Source: Halopenitus malekzadehii
GTDB lineage: Archaea > Halobacteriota > Halobacteria > Halobacteriales > Haloferacaceae
Direction: 5' to 3'
DNA length: 64,000 bases
Assembly: GCF_900108505.1 (NCBI RefSeq)
Contig: NZ_FNWU01000004.1
Location: 62,001-126,000 of the forward strand
Shown one piece after another: positions 17,118 through 26,037 of the stretch. Numbering within the stretch: position 1 is the stretch's first letter; every line of letters starts with the position of its first letter. Position numbers and translations under genes: made by a program. The notes below the pieces were generated by a model. The model saw only the letters and a list, made by a program, of their open reading frames with translations, was not told the origin of the DNA and made no database searches.

Positions 17118-18167
17118 TTACTCCCCGTCGGCCGCTTCCCACAGGGCGTACATATCGTCACGCGGGGGCTCGGGAATCGGGGTCCCGTCGAGGACGACGG
17201 ACCCGCCGGCATCGGCCCCGCCTTGGTCGCCCGATCCGCCGGCGTCGGTCCCGCCGTGGTCGCCCGACCCGCCATCGGTCGGCAGTATCTCGCCGATCGT
17301 CGCCGCCGCGATGCCGAGCGATTCGACGGCCTCGATGGCCTCCGCGGTCCGGTTCGACGGGACGGCCGCAAGCAGCGCGCCGGAGCCGAAGGTTCGGAGC
17401 GGATCGACGTCGACCGCCGCACAACACGCCCGGGTTTCCGGGCGGATCGGGACGTCCGCGCGGTGGATCTCCGCACGGACGCCGGCCGCGTTCGCCATCT
17501 CGTGGAGGGCGGTGAGCAGGCCGCCCTCCGTCGGGTCGTGCATTGCCGTGGCGAACTCCCGGATCGCGGCTGCCTCGGGCACGACGCTGACGTCGTCGAA
17601 GAAGCTGCGGGCGGCCTCGAGGGTCGCCTCCTCGACGCCGGCGGCTCGACACTCCTCGGCGAAGTCGCTCGCGAGGATCGCCGTCGCCTCGATGCCGGCA
17701 CCCGTCGTCAACACGAGCCGATCGCCGGGACGTGCGCCGCCGGACGGGAGGAATCGATCCGTGGTTCCCATCGCGGTCATCGAGAGGAGCGGCCGGTCGA
17801 TCGCGGGCAGGTATTCGGTGTGGCCGCCGACGATCGCGACGCCGAGGTCGCTCGCCGTCTCGTCCAGTTGCGTGGCGAGCGTCCGGCGCGTGTCGGGGTC
17901 CTCATCGGGGAGAAAGACGGTGCTCGTCACCCACCGTGGGTCCGCGCCGCTGACCGCGACGTCATTGCACGCGACGTGGATCCCGAGCTGGCCGGCACGT
18001 TCGGCCGCCAGCGAGATGGGATCGGCGCTCACCACGAGCGTCCGGTCGCCCAGGTCGATCGCGGCCGCGTCCTCGCCGTAGGCGGCGCCCTGGATCACGG
18101 ACGGGTCGTCAGCGCCCACCGCACCGAGGAAATCCGCGAGCCCCTCGGGATCGAGTTTGCCCGTCAT
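17118..18167 (-). CDS. AIR synthase/HypE-like ATP-binding protein
   Basis: A 349-residue member of the PurM/HypE/ThiL/SelD superfamily. It has YGEDAAAIDLGDRTLVVSAD (nucleotide-binding Asp region), HVACNDVAVSGADPRW, VAIVGGHTEYLPA, GDRLVLTTGAGIEATAIL and AMHDPTEGGLLTALHEMA. These proteins phosphorylate or dehydrate amide or carbamoyl groups with ATP. No hydrogenase maturation gene is near, so a HypE role is unlikely and the substrate is unknown. A Gly/Asp-rich repeat insert (GGSGDHGGTDAGGSGDQGG) lies near residue 300. Its ATG overlaps the stop of the AlaX-like gene by four bases, suggesting linked functions. Confidence 0.8.
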   Translation of the reverse strand: MTGKLDPEGLADFLGAVGADDPSVIQGAAYGEDAAAIDLGDRTLVVSADPISLAAERAGQLGIHVACNDVAVSGADPRWVTSTVFLPDEDPDTRRTLATQLDETASDLGVAIVGGHTEYLPAIDRPLLSMTAMGTTDRFLPSGGARPGDRLVLTTGAGIEATAILASDFAEECRAAGVEEATLEAARSFFDDVSVVPEAAAIREFATAMHDPTEGGLLTALHEMANAAGVRAEIHRADVPIRPETRACCAAVDVDPLRTFGSGALLAAVPSNRTAEAIEAVESLGIAAATIGEILPTDGGSGDHGGTDAGGSGDQGGADAGGSVVLDGTPIPEPPRDDMYALWEAADGE

Positions 18168-19489
18168 CGCTCGGCGCCAGGAGTGGCGAGGGCGGTTGTC
18201 TCGGACCGGAGGAACTCGGCGACCGCCGCGGGATCGGCGTCCAGCCCGCCACCCTGGGCGAACGTCCGGCTACCGCCGCCCCCGCCGCCGAACTCGTCGG
18301 TGACTGTGTCGACGATCCCGCCGGCGTCGAGGGGCGCCTCCCCCGTCGTCGCGACGACCACGAACGGCGTGCCGTCCGCGCCGACGACGGCCACGACGTC
18401 CGGGAATTCGGGGTCGGTCCCCACGGCGTCCTCGACCGGTCCCTGCAGATCGTTCGGGCCGACGTCGGCAAGCGGGCCGTCATCGTCGATCGTCCCGACG
18501 GCCCAGGTCGCCGTGGCTGCGTCACCGTCGCCGTCGCCGTCGCCGTGGTCGGAGCCCGCATCGAGGGCGGAAGAACCGGACGCATCGACCGTCTCGAGGT
18601 CCGCGATCCGGGCCGACAGGACCGCCTTTCGCAGCGACGCCACCTCGGCGGCCAACTCATCGGCCTCCTCGCGAAGCCGGTCCACGGTCTCGGGGAGATC
18701 GGCCACGCTCGCGTCCGCCGCGCGACTCGCGGCCCGCGCGGCTCGGTGGACGGTGGCGCGGTGCTCGATCCCGGTCGGGCCGACGGCGAACTCGATCCGG
18801 GTTCGGCCCTCGCCGGGGTTCGACCGGTCGATGAGTTCGATCGGACCGATCTCGCGCGTGTTCGAGACGTGGGTGCCGCCGCAGGCGGCGGTATCCCATC
18901 CTTCGATCGTCACGACGCGGACTGACGCTGCCCGGTGGGCCATCGCACCCTCCTCGGTTCGCTCGTTGAACGCGATGTCGGGCAGCGCTCGCGCCTCCTC
19001 GGCCGGCATCGTCTCCCACGTAACGGGGAGGGCGTCCCACACGGCACGGTTCGAGAGCCGCTCGAGCTCGATCAGGTCGTCCTCGTCGATCGGGTCTGCG
19101 GTCGTGAGGTCCACGCGTATCGTCTCGGTGCCGATGTCGAAGCCGGCGTAGCCGAGATCGTCGAAACAACGCCGGGCAGCGCCGTAGAGCACGTGAGAGG
19201 CCGTATGTGCCCGCATACAGTAGGTTCGGAACGTGGGGTCGATCGAACACGCGACCGTCTCCCCGACCGTGACCGGCGGTTTCTCGGCGAGGTGGTGGAC
19301 GACGCCGCCGTCGACCGTCTCGCCATGGGTGACGGCGACGTCGGCGATCGTTCCCCGGTCCGCGGGCTGACCGCCCGACTCGGGGTAAAAGTACGTCTCC
19401 GCGAGTTCGACTGCGGTCCCGTCGATCCGCTCGACGGTCGTCTCGAACGCCAGCACGTCGGGATCGGCGGGTGCACGTGAGGCCGTCAT
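18164..19489 (-). CDS. alaX: Alanyl-tRNA editing protein, AlaX-type with DHHA1-like C-terminus
   Basis: Deacylates mischarged Ser- or Gly-tRNA(Ala). The zinc/catalytic elements of the editing domain are intact: RAHTASHVLYG (HxxxH) and CGGTHVSNTREIG (CxxxH). The N-terminal half resembles the second additional domain of alanyl-tRNA synthetase. A coiled segment follows, then a C-terminal DHHA1-like domain ending in FGGGGGGSRTFAQGGG. At 441 residues this is a long AlaX form. The start at 19489 (MTASRAPADPDVLAFETTV) is chosen over a nine-residue longer start. An Asp/Gly repeat (DHGDGDGDGD) splits the C-terminal part. It is co-translated with the AIR-synthase-like gene. Confidence 0.88.
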   Translation of the reverse strand: MTASRAPADPDVLAFETTVERIDGTAVELAETYFYPESGGQPADRGTIADVAVTHGETVDGGVVHHLAEKPPVTVGETVACSIDPTFRTYCMRAHTASHVLYGAARRCFDDLGYAGFDIGTETIRVDLTTADPIDEDDLIELERLSNRAVWDALPVTWETMPAEEARALPDIAFNERTEEGAMAHRAASVRVVTIEGWDTAACGGTHVSNTREIGPIELIDRSNPGEGRTRIEFAVGPTGIEHRATVHRAARAASRAADASVADLPETVDRLREEADELAAEVASLRKAVLSARIADLETVDASGSSALDAGSDHGDGDGDGDAATATWAVGTIDDDGPLADVGPNDLQGPVEDAVGTDPEFPDVVAVVGADGTPFVVVATTGEAPLDAGGIVDTVTDEFGGGGGGSRTFAQGGGLDADPAAVAEFLRSETTALATPGAER

Positions 19490-19570
19490 ACCCACCGGTG
19501 GGCGGCGATGATCCAAAAAGGTGCGCGCTTCGGCGGGCGTTACTGTGTAATCGTCGGTCGACCCGAAGTG

Positions 19571-19771
19571 CTACTCCGCCAACTCAAAGGCGATCTCAAC
19601 TTCCGCCTGGTACTCCCGCTCGGGCGCGTTCTTCACCTCGACGCCGAACTCCTGTACCTCCGCCCAGTAGACGTTCTCGAGGGTGTCCTCGGCGCGGTCG
19701 ATCGCGTCGTCGGCCGCGTCGTCGAAGCTCTCGGTGCTCGTTCCGATCAGGGATATCTTCTTATATACCAT
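19571..19771 (-). CDS. Dodecin
   Basis: A 66-residue flavin-binding dodecamer subunit that stores riboflavin/lumichrome in halophiles. The sequence [20 protein letters not shown] followed by [17 protein letters not shown] closely matches the Halobacterium salinarum dodecin, including the tryptophan that stacks on the flavin. The C-terminus [12 protein letters not shown] is typical. A TATA element at 19796-19802 gives a leaderless transcript. It is monocistronic. Confidence 0.95.
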   Translation of the reverse strand: MVYKKISLIGTSTESFDDAADDAIDRAEDTLENVYWAEVQEFGVEVKNAPEREYQAEVEIAFELAE

Positions 19772-19793
19772 ACCGCGAGATAGCGCGCGCGGC

Positions 19794-19803
19794 AGTATAA
19801 AAG
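19794..19803 (-). promoter_or_regulatory. TATA element of dodecin gene
   Basis: On the minus strand CTTTTATACTG, centred about 28 nt before the ATG at 19771, so the transcript is predicted to be leaderless. Confidence 0.6.
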
Positions 19804-19860
19804 TACCCCGCGACCCGTTCGGGCCGCCGGCTCCGTCCCGCAGCCGGACCGATCGTCGTC

Positions 19861-20199
19861 TCAGGGACTTCCCGGCCGCCCCTGCATCACGTCGAACTCG
19901 CCGGCGTCGTCGACGCCGATGACCGCCCAGTCGAACGGCGGTTTGAGTTTCAGGAGGTGGTCACGGAGGTCCGTCGCCGCCCGCCGCCACGTCACGAAAC
20001 ATCGCAAGCGCGGCGTCTCGCCGCCATCGGCCAGATACGGCTCCGGGTCGGTGGCGTCGTCGGCACACACCGGTGTGACGAGGACGCGTCGCCACTTCCG
20101 CTCGGCGACGAATTCGGACCCGTCCCCGTCGACGGTGTATCCTAGTTCACGGAAAACGTCTCTGGCCTCCGTCGTCGGTGGCATGCTAACAGGGGCCAT
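19861..20199 (-). CDS. Haloarchaeal protein of unknown function, resembles DUF7116
   Basis: A 112-residue protein with the core [20 protein letters not shown] followed by [13 protein letters not shown] and a C-terminal [17 protein letters not shown]. It resembles a haloarchaeal family I believe is DUF7116; function unknown. No membrane segment or metal motif is visible. A GTTTATCA element at about 20225-20233 predicts transcription start close to ATG 20199; a second ATG five codons later is possible. It is followed by dodecin and preceded by the SAMP-like gene, each with its own TATA element. Confidence 0.65.
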   Translation of the reverse strand: MAPVSMPPTTEARDVFRELGYTVDGDGSEFVAERKWRRVLVTPVCADDATDPEPYLADGGETPRLRCFVTWRRAATDLRDHLLKLKPPFDWAVIGVDDAGEFDVMQGRPGSP

Positions 20200-20224
20200 C
20201 TACTCGAGCGTTCGGGCTCCTGTG

Positions 20225-20233
20225 TGATAAACT
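20225..20233 (-). promoter_or_regulatory. TATA element of the DUF7116-like gene
   Basis: AGTTTATCA on the minus strand, about 28 nt before ATG 20199, overlapping the 3' end zone of the SAMP-like gene. Confidence 0.45.
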
Positions 20234-20236
20234 TTC

Positions 20237-20512
20237 TCACGACCCGCCGCTGACCGGCGGGAAGAGCGCGAGTTCGTCGCCGTCCTCCAGCTCGGTCGCG
20301 AGCCCGTCCTGGTGGAGGACGTTCCGGCCGTTCCGCAGTAGATTGATGTGGTCGGCGAGATCGCCGTCCTCGAGCACTCGATTGCGGAGATCCGGTCGCT
20401 CCGCGAGAAGCGCGTCGAGCGCGTCCCCGACCGTATCGCCGGGAGCGGCCGCGACGGTCACGGTCCGGTCGCCGGCCAGTTCCGCGAGATCAGCGAACAG
20501 CTTCCACTCCAT
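20237..20512 (-). CDS. samp1: SAMP1-like ubiquitin-like modifier / MoaD family, extra C-terminal Ser
   Basis: A 91-residue beta-grasp protein beginning MEWKLFADLAELAGDRTV, very close to Haloferax SAMP1, which is conjugated to proteins and serves as a MoaD-type sulphur carrier after C-terminal adenylation. The C-terminus reads ALFPPVSGGS. Haloferax SAMP1 ends VSGG, whereas here one Ser follows the diglycine, so trimming by a protease would be needed for activation. ATG 20512 is preferred to GTG 20521, since a CTCATAC element near 20538 predicts a leaderless start there. It is 42 nt upstream of the DUF7116-like start region. Confidence 0.88.
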   Translation of the reverse strand: MEWKLFADLAELAGDRTVTVAAAPGDTVGDALDALLAERPDLRNRVLEDGDLADHINLLRNGRNVLHQDGLATELEDGDELALFPPVSGGS

Positions 20513-20562
20513 ATCCGACACACCGGTTGCCGGGAGTATGAGGGTTGCGTCCCGACTCGCGA

Positions 20563-21870
20563 TCAGCCGCCGTCTTGGGTTCGGTCAGCCGTGCCGTCCC
20601 CGCCACCATCGTTCCCGATCTCGTCCGTCGACTCGGCGTCGGCCCCGGCCGCAGCGTCGGACGCCGCCGGTGTCGTTGCCGAGGTTTCGAACCGACGGAT
20701 GGCATCGAGCCGACCGACGAGGTAGACGGCGTCTCCGGGCTCGAAGACGTGGCTTCTTGGCGGAAGTGCTCGAACGGACCCTTCGGCGGGCCGGATCGCC
20801 GCAACGACGGCGGAGACGTCGCCGACCGCGGTGCCGACCAGCTCGCTTCCCGCAGCGACGGTGACGACGCTCATCGTCTCGTCGGCGCTCCGCAGCAGGC
20901 TCGCGAACTCGCGGTCGGCCTGCGGCTGGGCGGGAAGCGTCACCAGCCGGTACGTCGCCGCATCGTCGAGGCGCTCCGCGTCCGCGGCGTCGAGCGCGAG
21001 CGTCGCCACGTCGCCGGCCGTCGCGCGGAGCTCGGCGGTCGCGACCCGTTCGGGGGTCTCACCGCCGCGCCACACCTGTACGACGTCGCCGGGTGTCGCG
21101 GTGTTGGCCGGATCGGCGATGATCGCCACCGCGGCGGTACCCGGCGCGAGCGTCGGCCCGAGGCCGGCCGCCCGGGTTCCGACGGCGAAGTACTCGATCT
21201 CGCCGCGCTCGTCGACGTCGACGTCGACGTACGTGATCCCGAAATCTTCCTTCACGCGGGCGACGAGCCGGGTTCGAAGCTCCTCGACGGTCAGCTGCCG
21301 GGGGAACAGCAGCGTTTTCTCCGCCATCTCGGCCTTCCGATCGGGGGAGACGGCCTCGTAGGATTCCATATCCTCGATCTCCTCGGCCGGCGGGAGCGTG
21401 ACCGGAGTCACGCGGCCGACCGTCCGCACGACTGCACCGACCTCTCCCTCGAGCCGCTTGCCGCCGGCCAGCGAGAAGACGTTCCGCGCAACCGTGTCGC
21501 CGACGCGGAGGCCTGCCGGGGAGACCGCCGCCGCGACGCCGACGGCGACGACGTTGAACAGGACGGCGTCGAGCCGCAGGAGTTCGAACTCTCCGCCGCC
21601 GATCAGCCCGCCCAGCGAGGTCGTGTTGAGGTACAACACGACCACCGCGACGCCGAACAGGATCGCGACGCCCTCCGGGGCCCGCTGACGGAAATACCAC
21701 CGGTAGAGCGCGGCGATCGCCCCCGTGATCAGCAGCGCCAGACACGCGAACAGCAGGAGGGTCGCGGCCGCCCGCAGGGGCTCGCTGAAGGTGACCACCG
21801 AGGCAAGCGGTACGGCGTCGGTCGCGACCGAGAGACCCGCCTCGAGAGCCGATGCTCCGGTTCCGGTCAC
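20563..21870 (-). CDS. Membrane protein with TrkA-C domains (second of pair)
   Basis: A 435-residue protein. Two or three N-terminal membrane segments (ATLLLFACLALLITGAIAAL and GVAILFGVAVVVLYL) are followed by an amphipathic region, then a soluble C-terminal half. That half contains RCK_C/TrkA-C-like domains ending RSHVFEPGDAVYLVGRLDAI. Such domains sense ligands in K+ transport systems. The start is the GTG at 21870 that overlaps the upstream gene's stop (GTGA); the frame further upstream is not coding. The extreme C-terminus is an Asp/Gly/Thr-rich tail. With the neighbour it probably forms a two-protein membrane regulator or channel-like complex; no pore filter sequence is seen. Confidence 0.75.
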   Translation of the reverse strand: MTGTGASALEAGLSVATDAVPLASVVTFSEPLRAAATLLLFACLALLITGAIAALYRWYFRQRAPEGVAILFGVAVVVLYLNTTSLGGLIGGGEFELLRLDAVLFNVVAVGVAAAVSPAGLRVGDTVARNVFSLAGGKRLEGEVGAVVRTVGRVTPVTLPPAEEIEDMESYEAVSPDRKAEMAEKTLLFPRQLTVEELRTRLVARVKEDFGITYVDVDVDERGEIEYFAVGTRAAGLGPTLAPGTAAVAIIADPANTATPGDVVQVWRGGETPERVATAELRATAGDVATLALDAADAERLDDAATYRLVTLPAQPQADREFASLLRSADETMSVVTVAAGSELVGTAVGDVSAVVAAIRPAEGSVRALPPRSHVFEPGDAVYLVGRLDAIRRFETSATTPAASDAAAGADAESTDEIGNDGGGDGTADRTQDGG

Positions 21871-23120
21871 GCCGCCACCTCCGTGAACCGGTCGAGCGCG
21901 TCGCGGGTTCCCACGACGAACAGCTCGTCGCCGGCCGACAGCTCTTGCCCCCCGCGCGGGGCGATCACCCACGATCCGTGCTTCGCGGCCACGATCGCGA
22001 CCTCGTACCGGTCGCGGACGTCGACGTCCCCGATCGTAGCCCCGTCGAGCGGGCCGCCGGCGACGACCGAGACGCGCCGGAAACGATTTCCGGCCCGGCG
22101 GATCAGGGCGGTCAGCTCGAACTCCCGCCGCGTCCCGCGCGAACGGACCAGGACGCTCCCACGGTCGGCCTCGAGCAACGGACGCGCGTCGGACCGCGTC
22201 ACTGCGACCGTGATCCGCCCCTCTCCGCCCGTGGTGACGGGAACCGAGAGGGACGGTGCGTCGGCGTCGGCTTCGGAATCGGCTCCCCCGTCGGTGGCGA
22301 GGTCGTCATCGGTGGGGTTCCGAGCAGCGGGGGCGCCGTCCACGCGGTCGGCGTCCGGGCTCGATCGTGCCGAGACGACGGTGCCGTCGACGGCGCTGCC
22401 GGGCGTAAAAACCGTCACCTCGTCGCCGCGGGCGATGCCGGTCGGTATCAACGCGGCGATCGAGACCGCCCGTCGCCCGTCCGGAACCCGCCGCGAAAGG
22501 CCACCCGTCGGGGGCGCAGCCTGGACGGTTGCCCGTGCGTGTTCATCGATGCCCACGGAGACGTCCGCAAGCTCAAACTCCGTCCGAAGCCGGTCGGCAA
22601 AGCGGGTCTCGAGCTCCGCGATCGGGAGGTCCGCCGGGAATGTCCACTCCCCGTCGGCGATCGATTGACGAGTTTCGGCCGACAGCGGCGGGTAGCCCTC
22701 CATATCGCCGACCTCTCCGACGATCTCGACTCGTGCCCGGCCGCGGCCACCGACGAAGTCGACGACGTCCGCCGACAGGGTCCGGTTCCGCAGCGAGCGC
22801 AACGACAGGCGTTTTGGGGCGTTTGCGCCGAGTGTGTCCCCTTGTGCGTGTGCGTACAGCGCGAGCATCAGGACGACGATGATCGCCGTCAGGATCGCCG
22901 GCGCGCGCTCGGATGCGCGAACCGAAGGATCGTTGAGCGCAAGCAGACCGCCGTTGACCCCGGCTATCGCAAGCGCCAGGACGACGACACCGAACCCCGG
23001 GATCGTCACCCCGGTGAAGTACTTGAACAGGAAGCCGAGGACGCCCGAAACGATCGCCGGAATGATCCCGGTGAGCAGTCCGAGGTAGATCCCGTAGAGT
23101 ATCTCGACTGGCAGTTCCAT
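21867..23120 (-). CDS. Membrane protein with TrkA-C domain (first of pair)
   Basis: A 417-residue protein beginning MELPVEILYGIYLGLLTGII. Three N-terminal membrane segments (residues ~5-35, 40-62, 74-92) precede a long soluble part. The C-terminal ~75 residues form a TrkA-C/RCK_C module (GGPLDGATIGDVDVRDRYEV, then RGGQELSAGDELFVVGTRDAL). It is architecturally parallel to the following gene, with which it overlaps by four bases, so the two likely arose by duplication and work together. A role in cation transport control is inferred from the TrkA-C domain only. An acidic insert near residue 265 is typical halophile spacer. Confidence 0.78.
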   Translation of the reverse strand: MELPVEILYGIYLGLLTGIIPAIVSGVLGFLFKYFTGVTIPGFGVVVLALAIAGVNGGLLALNDPSVRASERAPAILTAIIVVLMLALYAHAQGDTLGANAPKRLSLRSLRNRTLSADVVDFVGGRGRARVEIVGEVGDMEGYPPLSAETRQSIADGEWTFPADLPIAELETRFADRLRTEFELADVSVGIDEHARATVQAAPPTGGLSRRVPDGRRAVSIAALIPTGIARGDEVTVFTPGSAVDGTVVSARSSPDADRVDGAPAARNPTDDDLATDGGADSEADADAPSLSVPVTTGGEGRITVAVTRSDARPLLEADRGSVLVRSRGTRREFELTALIRRAGNRFRRVSVVAGGPLDGATIGDVDVRDRYEVAIVAAKHGSWVIAPRGGQELSAGDELFVVGTRDALDRFTEVAA

Positions 23121-23186
23121 ATCCGCCGGTCACACGGCTCACGTATACCGTTATCGGCGGCCGCCACGTCGTGGGACGACGCCGGA

Positions 23187-25730
23187 TCACCCGGACCCGG
23201 AACCGGTATCGGAACCGCGTCCGGATCCGGCGTAATCGCTCCCGACGACCTCGCGGATCCGTTCGGCGGTGACCGTCCCGACGCCCTCGACCTCCCGGAG
23301 GTCGTCCTCGCGGGCGGTCATCACGGCCTCGACGGTGCTGAAGTGGTCGAGCAGCGATCGGGCGGTGACGGGGCCGATGTCCGCGATAGCGGAGACCACG
23401 TACTCCTGCTGTTCGGCCATCGTCTTCGTCGTCTTCTCGCCGTGGACGCTTACCTCGCGGTCGCGGGTCTCCTGTTCGCGGCGGGCGATCGTCTCGAAGA
23501 GTTCGGTCGTGTCCTCCTCGTCGTCGGTGCGCAGCACGCTGAGTCCGAAGTCGACCGCGAGCGAGGCGATCGCGCCCCGGATCGCGTTCGGGTTCACGTT
23601 CCGCTGCGTGTAGAGGTCGCCGCCCTCGATGACGATCACGGGGCGGGCGTAGGCCCGCGAGAGCTCGCCGACCTGCTCGAAGACCGATCGGTCGCCGTCG
23701 AGGAGGGAGTCGACGAAGTCGGCCGCCGATTTGCGCTCGACGGCGACCCGGTCCGAGAGCACGTAGTCGCCGACCGCGAGCGTCTCCAGACGGGTGCGGA
23801 TCCCCGAGCGCGTCGAGAGGTCCTTGGCGATCCCGGCGTCGAGCTCGCGCTGGTCGATCACGACCTCGACGACGTCGTCAGCGTCGGCGACGCCAGCCGT
23901 GGCGACCACGCCGTCGTCGTCAATACCGTCCCCGATCGCGTCCGCCGTTGCCTCATCGGCGGTCGTCTCCGCCGCGAAGTCGGTCAGACCTGGCTGTCCG
24001 TCGGCGTCGGGACTCGCGGCGTCGTCGGGGCCGACGCTTCCGCGATCGACGTCTCCGGAGCCGGCAACCTCGGCGTCGGCAGCCTCGGAACCGGCGTCCT
24101 CGTGGTCGGTTGCGTTCCCCGTCTCGCCGCCCGGCTCCTCGAACGCGTCCAGGTTCGCCTGGTCCTCGTCGGCTATTTCGGCCTCGAGGTCGCCGGTCGC
24201 GGCCTTGAGGTCGCGAAGCTCCTGGCGCATCTGTTTCTCCCGGCGGCGGGAGATCCAGAAGAACGCCTCGTCGCGGGTGTCCTCGGCCATCAACACGACC
24301 ACGCGTCCGCTGGCCTGCCGGCCGGTCCGACCCTTCCGCTGGATCGACCGGATCGCGGTCGGAACCGGCTCGTAGAACAACACGAGGTCGACCTCGGGAA
24401 CGTCGAGCCCCTCCTCGGCGACCGACGTCGAGACGAGCACTTCGAACTCGCCGGCGCGGAAGGCGTCGAGCGTCTCCTGCTGTTCGGTCTGGCTCATTCC
24501 GTCCGAGCCTTCCTTGTCGCCCTGTCCGACGAACCGCTCGACGTCGACGCTTGCCTCGAGGAACTCCACGAGCGCCTCCGCGGTATCCCGTGATTCGGTG
24601 AAGACGATCGCACGGTCGCCGCCGTTGACGCCGAGCGTCTCCGCGAGCAACAGCCGCGTCTTCGAGAACTTCGGGTGGAGATCGTCGAACGCCTCCGCTT
24701 TGCGCATCGCCTCGCGGACCTTCGGCTCGGCGACGAGCCGCTGGCTCGCCTTGGAGGCACCCGAGGAGCGGGCCGCGTTCCGCTGGCGCTCGAAGTACCG
24801 GCGCAGCGACTCGACCGACTGCGTCTCCACGAGCTCGACCGCGCGCCGGAGCTTCATCACCTCGGCGTGGGTCGACATCCCGGTGTACCCGTCCGAGTTC
24901 CCGGCGTCCATCATCCGCTTGAGCTCCCCGCGCATCGCGTTGAGCTGGCGCTGTGAGAGGTCGGGATCGGTCGTGTCCGCGACGCCGATGGACTTGAGCT
25001 TCTCGAGCCGGTCGGCGATCACCTCGTTCAGCGCGTCGCGGATCGCCAGCAGCTCATCGGGAAGTTCGATCTGCTCCCAGCGAACGTCGGTGTCGTGGGT
25101 GTACTCGTCGACGTCGGCGTCGTCCTCGGTCATCACCTCGACGTTGTCGATCCCGAGGTTCTCACAGACGATCTCGATCTCCTCGAGGTCGCCGCCCGGG
25201 GAGGCGGACATCCCGGTGACAAGCGGGTCGGCGGCGTCGGCGTGGTAGCGCTCGGCGATATAGACGTACGAATAGTCCCCGGTGCCCCGGTGACACTCGT
25301 CGAAGGTGAGATGCGTGACGTCCCGCAGCGATATCCGGTTGCCGACGAGGTCGTTCTCGATCACCTGCGGGGTCGCGATCACGATCCGCGCCGACTCCCA
25401 GAGATCGCCGCGGTCGTCCGGCGAGACGTCGCCGGTGAACACGACGATCTCGTCGTCGGGGACCGACAGCGCCTCCCGGTAGAAGTCGGCGTGCTGTTGG
25501 ACGAGCGGCTTGGTCGGCGCCAGAAACAGCGCCGTTCCGCCCGCCTCCGCGAGTCGGTCGGCGGTGACGAGCAGGCTCACCGTCGTCTTTCCGAGGCCCG
25601 TCGGGAGGCACACGAGGGTGTGGCCCGCACGCGCCGCGGTCGCGAGCTCGATCTGGTAGCGGCGTCGCTGGAGAACGCCCTCGACGAGCAGGGGGTGGTC
25701 GATGCTCACCGCGTCGGCCTCGGTCGCCAT
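23187..25730 (-). CDS. hef: Hef: XPF/FANCM-type helicase-nuclease
   Basis: An 847-residue fusion of an SF2 helicase and an ERCC4 nuclease that processes stalled replication forks. The helicase has Walker A PTGLGKT (residues 43-49), DECH box (144-147) and motif VI IQRKGRTGRQ. An acidic linker of about 75 residues (roughly 540-615) joins it to the nuclease, whose catalytic motif is AVERKSAADF. Two helix-hairpin-helix repeats (IADIGPVTARSLLDHF and VEGVGTVTAERIREVV) end the protein. All catalytic residues are present. The short C-terminal tail is a Gly/Ser/Asp repeat. The gene is monocistronic or follows the small gene at 25866. Confidence 0.96.
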   Translation of the reverse strand: MATEADAVSIDHPLLVEGVLQRRRYQIELATAARAGHTLVCLPTGLGKTTVSLLVTADRLAEAGGTALFLAPTKPLVQQHADFYREALSVPDDEIVVFTGDVSPDDRGDLWESARIVIATPQVIENDLVGNRISLRDVTHLTFDECHRGTGDYSYVYIAERYHADAADPLVTGMSASPGGDLEEIEIVCENLGIDNVEVMTEDDADVDEYTHDTDVRWEQIELPDELLAIRDALNEVIADRLEKLKSIGVADTTDPDLSQRQLNAMRGELKRMMDAGNSDGYTGMSTHAEVMKLRRAVELVETQSVESLRRYFERQRNAARSSGASKASQRLVAEPKVREAMRKAEAFDDLHPKFSKTRLLLAETLGVNGGDRAIVFTESRDTAEALVEFLEASVDVERFVGQGDKEGSDGMSQTEQQETLDAFRAGEFEVLVSTSVAEEGLDVPEVDLVLFYEPVPTAIRSIQRKGRTGRQASGRVVVLMAEDTRDEAFFWISRRREKQMRQELRDLKAATGDLEAEIADEDQANLDAFEEPGGETGNATDHEDAGSEAADAEVAGSGDVDRGSVGPDDAASPDADGQPGLTDFAAETTADEATADAIGDGIDDDGVVATAGVADADDVVEVVIDQRELDAGIAKDLSTRSGIRTRLETLAVGDYVLSDRVAVERKSAADFVDSLLDGDRSVFEQVGELSRAYARPVIVIEGGDLYTQRNVNPNAIRGAIASLAVDFGLSVLRTDDEEDTTELFETIARREQETRDREVSVHGEKTTKTMAEQQEYVVSAIADIGPVTARSLLDHFSTVEAVMTAREDDLREVEGVGTVTAERIREVVGSDYAGSGRGSDTGSGSG

Positions 25731-25865
25731 CGGCGGGTCTTGGCCGGCATCGCGGAAAAGGGTTCGCGATGCGTGGTGGAAGTGGTCGACGGACTCGAGA
25801 CCGGATCCGTCGGCCGCTGACGCGAGCCAGCGGCCGAATCGAACCAGCGACCGGAGGCGGGTGAC

Positions 25866-26003
25866 CTATCGGTCCGTGTCGTCGTCGGGGATGCGGTCCT
25901 CCGACAGCCGGTCCTCCGGGACGTCCTCGCCCACGAGCGCGGCCCACTCCGCGACCCGCGATCGGCTCGTTCCGGCCGGGGTGGTGGGTGTGTGACCGTT
26001 CAT
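25866..26003 (-). CDS. Small protein of 45 residues, unknown function
   Basis: A short frame from ATG 26003 to TAG encodes an acidic protein starting MNGHTPTTPAGTSRSRVAEW with a likely short helix (VAEWAALVGE) and an Asp-rich tail. A TATA-like element (GATTAAGAC, minus strand, about 26029-26037) lies about 30 nt before the ATG, the arrangement of leaderless haloarchaeal genes. The gene lies between serB and hef on their strand. Codon use matches genomic genes. No family recognised. Confidence 0.5.
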   Translation of the reverse strand: MNGHTPTTPAGTSRSRVAEWAALVGEDVPEDRLSEDRIPDDDTDR

Positions 26004-26037
26004 CACTTGTACCTGATCGAAGCCGTCGTCTTAATCG

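Noticed and set aside
17118-18167. Hydrogenase maturation protein HypE
   Set aside because: Superfamily match only; no hydrogenase or other hyp genes nearby and no HypE C-terminal Cys.
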